A stretch of 64,000 nucleotides of DNA, taken from contig CM026557.1 in the NCBI GenBank assembly GCA_015143295.1, positions 24,275,760-24,339,759 on the forward strand, read 5' to 3'. The notes below the pieces were generated by a model. The model was not told where the DNA came from. It did no database searches and was given only the letters and a program-made list of their open reading frames with translations. Each line of letters begins with the position of its first letter. Position 1 is the first letter of the stretch. This stretch comes from Tetracentron sinense. Taxonomy: Eukaryota; Streptophyta; Magnoliopsida; Trochodendrales; Trochodendraceae. Of this stretch, positions 58,123 through 64,000 are shown one piece after another. Made by a program: the position numbers and the translations under genes.

Positions 58123-58722
58123 TTTTCCCTTTTTTCTTCGATTAAGATCAGCAAAGGGTACAAAAAGGGTGGGAAGAACAGCTGACGTCAGCAGCCGTAC
58201 AGATGTAGTCCGCCCAAGAAAAAAGGATTAGGTCAGAGATAATGTGAATCTAGTTTTGTGTAATATTTTGATGATTTTTAGAGGGTTTTTCTCACCCAGA
58301 GTGTCCTGCCAGAAAAATTCAATTTTTAGAAATTGGTATGACTTGTTAGGTTTTTTTTTTTGCTGGGACAAATTGATATTGTTTGACGAGTTTGAATATT
58401 TCAGAAATTCTGAAACTTGTTTGCAGCAGTTCTGTGGAGAATTGAAGCCGGGGTGATGATTTTCCTCCTTTGTTAGTACCCTTTTTGGCTAGTGTTTGGG
58501 GGTGATAAATTTCATATGTTGAGATTTTGTTAATTTGTGAGGATTTGAAAGAATATTTAAGGGATGTTTGTGGATATTATCAAATTATCATTAATGTTAA
58601 CTAAAGGTGGGTCTGAAGCAATTTTTTATGTGTTTGGGAATCCCAGTTTGATGCCTATGACAAGTAGCTATGGTGATAACCCTAGTGTGCGGTTCACATC
58701 TATAAAGTTGGATGGCAGTATA

Positions 58723-59284
58723 CATAGATGTCAAAGGCATTGCCTCAGTCACCTAGGTGACTGGGCGTTTTGCTGGACTCAGGCGATTGGCTATCTAGCA
58801 GTCATTATTAAAAATATTATATATATAATATTATTATTGTTCTAGGATATAAAATTCATTTTATTTGAATATGGTTTTGTTAACTAAAAAACATGCTATT
58901 TTATATACTTTTCAAGTCTTTTACCATATAATATGCTGGGATTTGTATATAAAAAATTTGTTTGTAGATAGAAGAAGAAAGAAGAGACAAACGGTGTCAA
59001 GTATGTTTCCCTAATGTTAAGCTGTCCTCTCTCTCGCTCAATCTCGCTCAATGGGTGGACCAATTGGTCTCTCTCTCCCTCTATTTGTGAGTGGGCCATA
59101 TAGTTCCCCTATGTTTTTTGCATGGTTGTTAAAGGCATCGCTTAGGCGACCAAGCATACAACTGGGCTCAAGCGACCTAATAACAAAAAAAGCCCTTTGA
59201 ATGCCCCAAATTTCCTCTAGGGTTTCCAAAGCTCTTATAAACCAATATTTAAAGGGGTCTTATAATTTAAATAAGTGCAGGCCT

Positions 59285-59335
<51 letters not shown>

Positions 59336-59865
59336 GTTTTACTACTTTTCTTGGGTATTATCGAGAAGAAAGAAGAAAATAGAGTAAGAGCCTCTCTCTC
59401 CCCTCTTCTCTCTCTCTCCATTGTTTGATGTCACATCGACTGTCGGCCTATTTTTCTATTTTTTATTCGGTCCTATACTCTCCCTCCTCCCTTCTTCTCT
59501 CTCTCATATTCGGTTGTCATTCTAGACCGTTGTTTTTTTTATATTTTTAATCCCTCACAATCCATCTCTCCCCCCTTCAACAGTAATTGTAGACTTTGTT
59601 TTTTTTTGTTCCCTTTTTTTATTCCCAATACTTTAAATCATCCTTATTATTGCTAAAACTGTCTCCAATGATGGTTCTATCAAAGTGCATCTTGATAATG
59701 AAGATTTTGCAATTTATATGAATTGCAGGGCCACTTATTCAAAGAATCGCATTATACATAGATCTCATATTGGAGGATTTCTGTTTCGAAGAGGTCATCA
59801 GGCGACGCCTCGGGCGCCTCATGCGTCTATGGGGTCTGTCACCTCAAGTCGCATTGACAACCATG
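58723..59865 (-). mobile_element. hAT-type MITE insertion, 1143 bp, 'GCCTnGGCG' family (copy 2), in copia D gag
   Basis: It interrupts gag between 'SIKLDGS' and 'KFLEWSQ'. Ends read CATAGATGTCAAAGGCATTG and, inward from the right, CATGGTTGTCAATGCGACTT. The flanking octamers GCAGTATA and CCACTAAA agree at only five of eight bases. An extra terminus-like CATGGTTGTTAAAGGCATCG at 59,132 suggests a second, partial copy inside. The interior (58,840-59,090) matches 37,090-37,320 in inverse orientation. A long TA microsatellite lies at 59,294-59,331. Confidence 0.6.
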
Positions 59866-60382
59866 CCACTAAATTCTTAGAATGGTCTCAATTCGCTAAG
59901 ATGTATATCAGAGGGAGGTGGAAGCTAAGTTACTTGAATAGTAGGGTTGAGTGAACCCATTACCGATGATATATCGTATGACAAATGGGAACAAGAGAAT
60001 CTTATGGTGATTAATTGCTACTTAATTTCATGCAATCACCATTAGTAGAGGTTTCTTGTTCCTTCGGACAACGAAGGAGATTTGGGATAGTTACCGGAAC
60101 TTGTTCTTAATGCTAGAACATTGCTAGGTTTATTAGTTGGGACAAGAGATTTCTACTCTCTGATGGGGAGAATAGTTTAGCAATTTACTATCCTACTCTT
60201 TAGTGACTTTGGGAAGAGGCTATATCATTATCAGGTCCCACACAATAGGACACTGATAAAGACGAAGATCGACATCGACAATAGGTTGAGCAAAACATAT
60301 TTTTTGATTTTTTGGCCGGTTTGAACTCTGAGTTGGAGTTAACTAGAGTTCAAGTTTTAGGGAGAGAAGTCGTCTCCGACCA

Positions 60383-60565
60383 ATGACCATTGTCCTTGCA
60401 GCATCTTCCAGTATTCAAAAGGGAGGAAAATGTCCAATCCGGAAGAACATGCCTCCTGATGACAAGGATAAATTAAAGTGTGATCATTGTAAGAAGACTA
60501 GACATATACGAGAGACTTATTGGGATCTCCATGGTAGACCGACGAGGTATAACCATCCTGAATAG
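60383..60565 (+). pseudogene. Copia D gag end with mutated zinc knuckle
   Basis: 'LKCDHCKKTRHIRETYWDLH' carries the CCHC knuckle with the last Cys replaced by Tyr (C-x2-C-x4-H-x4-Y). The frame opens at 60,383 and ends at 60,566. The loss of a zinc ligand would disable RNA packaging even without the other lesions. Confidence 0.75.
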
Positions 60566-62121
60566 TAGATGAATACTCCTATCGGCTACACTACAACAAT
60601 GACTCCTTCCTTGGGTACCTCTTCTTCAACTCCTCCTTCAAGAAGCTCCACGTCCGCCTCTGAAAACTTTTCTATAGCTAAAATCGATGGTTTACGATGT
60701 CTTATGAACCATTTAAAAGGTCTTTTTGGCTTAACCTCTTTTGCATGGCCAGGGTACTCATGCATCTGCTAATTTCGTAAGTCATTTCTCATCTAGTCTA
60801 ACCTGGATTATCGATTCAGGTGCGTCTACTCATATTACCAAATTGTTTTCCATTTTTTCTTCTAGATGAGATAAGAATTGCTGATGTTTCCCTTTCTTCT
60901 ATCTCTAGGAAGGGAGATGTCAAATTCACAAATAACTTATTTCTTTCACCAGTCCTTTATGTTCCAAATCTATCAACAAACTTGTTGTCCATTAGTATTT
61001 AGTACTATTACTAAAAATCTGAATTGTTGTGTAACTTTCTTTCCTACTCATTGTGTCTTTTAGGTCCTAGCGATGAGGGAAACGATGAGGAATAGTCTTG
61101 AAGCAGCAGATGGTTTCTACCTCCTAGATGTTGTTGGTTCTTCTGCATTATAGACCATTAGTAGTCTTAGTATGAGTAATAAAGATGCTCAAATCAGGTT
61201 GTGGCACAATCGTGGAGGTCATTTATCTTTCCAGTCTTTGAAGTTAGTTTTTCCTAGCTTATTTGAATTTGTCTCAGATTTCGGGTCATCGTCAACAGAT
61301 ATGAAGTGTGTGAGTTATCTAAGCATTGCAGAACTATTTTTTCCTCAAGTATGAATAAAAGTACTTTTCCATTCCAACTTGTTCATTCTAATGTCTGGGG
61401 ACTTTCACCTACAGTATCTATACATGGCTATTGATATTTTATTACTTTTGTGGATGATTTTTCTTGTTATACACGGCTCTATTTGATGAAGATCAGCGAT
61501 GAAGTATTAAGTATAATTAAAAGGTGTTATAAGATACTCAATTTGAGAAGCAATTAAAGATATTTCGATTGGAAAATGCCAGGGAATACTTTGAAGGTGA
61601 CCTATAGCATTACTTGAAAAAGTATGGCATGATACATCAGAGTACATGTCCATATACTCTTCAGCAAAACGAGGTGGTTGAGAGAGAACATCGTCACCTT
61701 ATGGAAGTTGCTTGAAGACTATTCACAAGAATCAAGAATGAATGTACCGAATAAATTCTGGGCATAAGCGGTTCTTATAGCGGCCTATCTTATCATTTGT
61801 ATGTCGTCTAGGATACTGAAGTTGAAGTCTCCACGTAACATTCTTTGTCTGTATCAGTCCCCCTTTGTTGTTCCTCCTCACGTCTTTAGTTTTGTTTGCT
61901 TTATTCATGTCTTGGGTCCAAAATGGAACTAAATTGGATCCCAAAATCCATTCAGAATATTCTCTTGAGGTATTCATCCACTCAAAAAGGCTATGTGGTT
62001 TGATCCAGTGTTGAGAAAATGGTTTGTTACCATGGATGTCACATTTTTCAAGTCTGAACCCTTTTTTCTTCTTCCCCTATCTTTCTTTAGGGAGAGCATA
62101 ATGAGTTGGAAGAGAGGCAAC

Positions 62122-62823
62122 TGATGTCCTAAAATTCGGCGAGTCGACTCGATTGGGTTTTCGAGCCGACTTGGAGAAAAACTCGAAAATTTCCAAAATA
62201 AATGAGTTTCTCAATTGACTCGGTTGAACCGAGTTAAGTCTTTTTTTTTAAACCCATTGTATATAAACCTATAGAGAAGGGGGTGTTAGGGTACGAAACA
62301 GAACCCCAAATCCCCCTACCCTCTTGTCCCTCTCTAGCTCTCAGAGAACGATGATTAGTTCTTGGCTCTCAACGATCAGCTCTTTGGCAACATTTCTTTA
62401 AGCATAAAAGTCTCTCTCTGTCTCCCTCATACTTCCACTCTCCCTCTTCATTGCTCTCTCTCACTTTTTCTCTCCCTTTGCCTCCCTTTTTTGTTTCCAG
62501 GTTCAATAACTCTCTTTCTAGAACTATTGTGGCATACTACGCACAATCTATAGGTAGTCTTCTATAACTTGCAATACAATGTGTTAGATTGTTAGTCAAA
62601 TTTTTGTTGTTGTTGACAATGAATTGATAAATTGTATTTAGGTTTAGTTTATCATTAAGTTTGGATTTATGTTATAGTTAGCATTATTTATGCATATAAT
62701 AAATGTTAAAAATGTATTAATATGTTTTGAATTTTGGTGTCAAGACTCGGTCGAGTCTTTATTGAGTTGACTCGACTCGACTCAACAACGTTTTGAATCG
62801 AGTTTTCAGGTTTTAAAACATTG
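62122..62823 (-). mobile_element. hAT-type MITE, 702 bp, 'CGAGT/ACTCG' family (copy 2), in copia D
   Basis: Flanks GAGGCAAC (62,114-62,121) and GAGGCATC (62,824-62,831) agree at seven of eight bases. Ends read TGATGTCCTAAAATTCGGCG and, inward from the right, CAATGTTTTAAAACCTGAAA. Sub-terminal DNA is rich in 'GAGTCGACTCG' and 'GACTCGACTC'. The short plus frame at 62,362 is pyrimidine-rich and not a gene. It is related to 39,082-39,551, inverted. Confidence 0.8.
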
Positions 62824-62991
62824 GAGGCATCATTCCTATTTAGTTCCTCTTCCTCAGCTGGTCATTGATGTTCCTTCCCCTTCTATTGTTTAAGGGCAAC
62901 ACTTAGCTCCTATTGGTACTATTACTAAGAAGGAACCATAAGTTTACACTAGACACAAGAAGGGAAAAGCGACCCCTATGATAATGCTAAT

Positions 62992-63329
62992 AAGTGTTAC
63001 AAATCTCGTTCTCGGGTTTTTATCTGCTGAATTTTTTTCAGGATATCTTCAAAATATGGAGTTTTGTTTCAGGTATTTCTCGCCTAAATCTCGGCAAGGA
63101 TTAACAAAATATAGTAATATATATCACCATTTTACAAATTCATCAAACCAGCAAATATTGGATATTTTAAAATCTCGGCTAAATCTCGGCATGTTTACGT
63201 GATAAAAAAGAAAATTTTATTTCTTGTGACTTTTAAAATATCGTGATAAAAACGGAGTTTTAAAATTTAGATTTTTTCTCAGTACTTCTCGCGAGAAATT
63301 AGGTATTTCTTGGGAGATTTGTAACAATG
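62992..63329 (-). mobile_element. hAT-type MITE, 338 bp, 'ACAAATCTC' family (copy 2), in copia D
   Basis: Flanks ATGCTAAT (62,984-62,991) and ATGCCAAC (63,330-63,337) agree at six of eight bases. Ends read AAGTGTTACAAATCTCGTTC and, inward from the right, CATTGTTACAAATCTCCCAA. Its interior, read from the right end, follows copy 1 (50,704-51,074) closely, so the two are inverted relative to each other. Confidence 0.75.
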
Positions 63330-64000
63330 ATGCCAACTACCAAATCAAATTCTTTCTTCTGAATCGGGCTCGACTTCAGATTCAAGTAATCCTAATATCT
63401 TTTTGGTGTCTGATCCTACTAATGATGATAACACTCTCATTGCCTTACACAACGGGCATGGTCAATGTATTGCACATCTTTTCTCGAATTATGTATTCTA
63501 TGCATTTGTCTTCTTCCTATTTTGCTTTTTTGCCCTGTATTTTTTTGTGTCTTTACTTTCTCGATTCCAGGAGGCGATCCCTGATCCTAAGTGGCATAAG
63601 ACTATAAAGGAAGAAATGAGAACTTTAATAAATAAATGGTATATGAAAATTGGTTGAGTTACCTAAAGGAACCAGTTGGTTGCAAATGAGTGTTCACTTT
63701 GAAACATAAAGCCCATGGGTCAATTAAAAGGTATAAGGTGGGATTTATTGCTAAAAAATACGCACAAATATATGAGACAGACTACAGGGAGACATTTTCC
63801 CTAGTTGCAAAGATGAACTCAATACGGGTTTTTTTTCTTTGGCAGCAAGTTATTTTTGGTATTCACCTTCCGAAAAAAAGGTTTTCTTGGTATTTATATC
63901 AGTTGAATGTGAAGAATACTTTGTCCATGGAGATTTGCGGGATGAAGTGTATGTATCTTCTCCACCAAGGTTGAAGCTTCCAAACAGTGAAAGAAAAATC

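Larger units (their letters stand above)
58123..64000 (+). mobile_element. Copia D: degenerate Ty1/copia element, continues off the right edge
   Basis: Domains in plus-strand order: gag start 'NPSVRFTSIKLDGS' (58,676), interrupted at 58,723, then 'KFLEWSQFAKMYIRGR' (59,872), a zinc knuckle (60,477), protease 'WIIDSGASTHITK' (60,806) and GAG-pre-integrase (61,195). Integrase 'FVDDFSCYTRLYLMK' (61,448) and 'IHQSTCPYTLQQ' (61,636) follow, then 'KLDPK' (61,930) and the start of RT 'EAIPDPKWHKTIKEEMRTL' (63,571). Many stops and frameshifts are present. The protease D-S-G-A box is intact. Three MITE-like insertions are nested in it. It sits in intron 3 of the CID gene in the same orientation. Confidence 0.8.

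Noticed and set aside
59200..59954. Plus-strand frames near 59,201 and 59,685 as small genes
   Set aside because: They consist of TA microsatellite translation, MITE end and copia gag sequence.
60215..60235. 'LWEEA' as the next CID exon (family has IWEER)
   Set aside because: The context is copia gag (a conserved LWEE motif in that domain), with no acceptor or further CID similarity.

Overview
The window is nuclear DNA of a flowering plant, probably a woody species with a TE-rich genome and long introns. The evidence is an AT-rich base composition, GT-AG introns, telo-box motifs, and plant-type Ty1/copia elements, LINEs, hAT elements, Helitrons and MITEs nested in one another. The species cannot be named from sequence alone. 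No rRNA, tRNA, CRISPR or bacterial-type operon was seen.

Positions 1-10,670 hold a probable LTR remnant, a possible orphan first exon, a patch of AT-rich inverted repeats, and a minus-strand LINE split by a hAT transposon (3898-7659). The hAT has a perfect 8-bp target duplication and a transposase broken only near its C-terminus. Positions 10,672-16,912 look like one Helitron carrying unidentified exon-like sequence, tandem duplications and a Tourist-like MITE. Positions 17,000-23,550 hold an LTR/TRIM-like relic, a degenerate second hAT transposase and a short MITE. Positions 24,095-30,160 are a nested stack: a long-TIR element, interrupted by a Helitron that carries a piece of a bZIP19/23-type zinc-sensor transcription factor gene, and by a second member of the same long-TIR family, which itself contains a Helitron 3' end. 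A 548-bp Helitron follows at 30,511-31,058.

The one clearly functional-looking host gene runs on the plus strand from about 31.2 kb past the right edge. It encodes a CID (RNA polymerase II CTD-interacting) domain protein of the RPRD/Rtt103 class. A probable 5'-UTR exon (about 31,180-31,595) is followed by coding exon 1 (41,490-41,565) and coding exon 2 (56,975-57,222). The two exons join in frame with canonical splice sites and give 108 residues with no lesion; the remaining exons lie beyond the window.

The introns of this gene explain the rest. Intron 1 (about 9.9 kb) contains a copia relic split by a hAT element, a hAT MITE, and a plus-strand LINE with its own MITE. Intron 2 (15.4 kb) contains a LINE relic, copia B (minus) with a LINE inside it, copia C (minus) with two abutting MITEs inside it, and a LINE fragment. 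Intron 3 starts at 57,223 and holds copia D (plus), which has three MITE-like insertions and runs off the window. Three MITE families each occur twice in these introns, and in all three the two copies are in opposite orientation.
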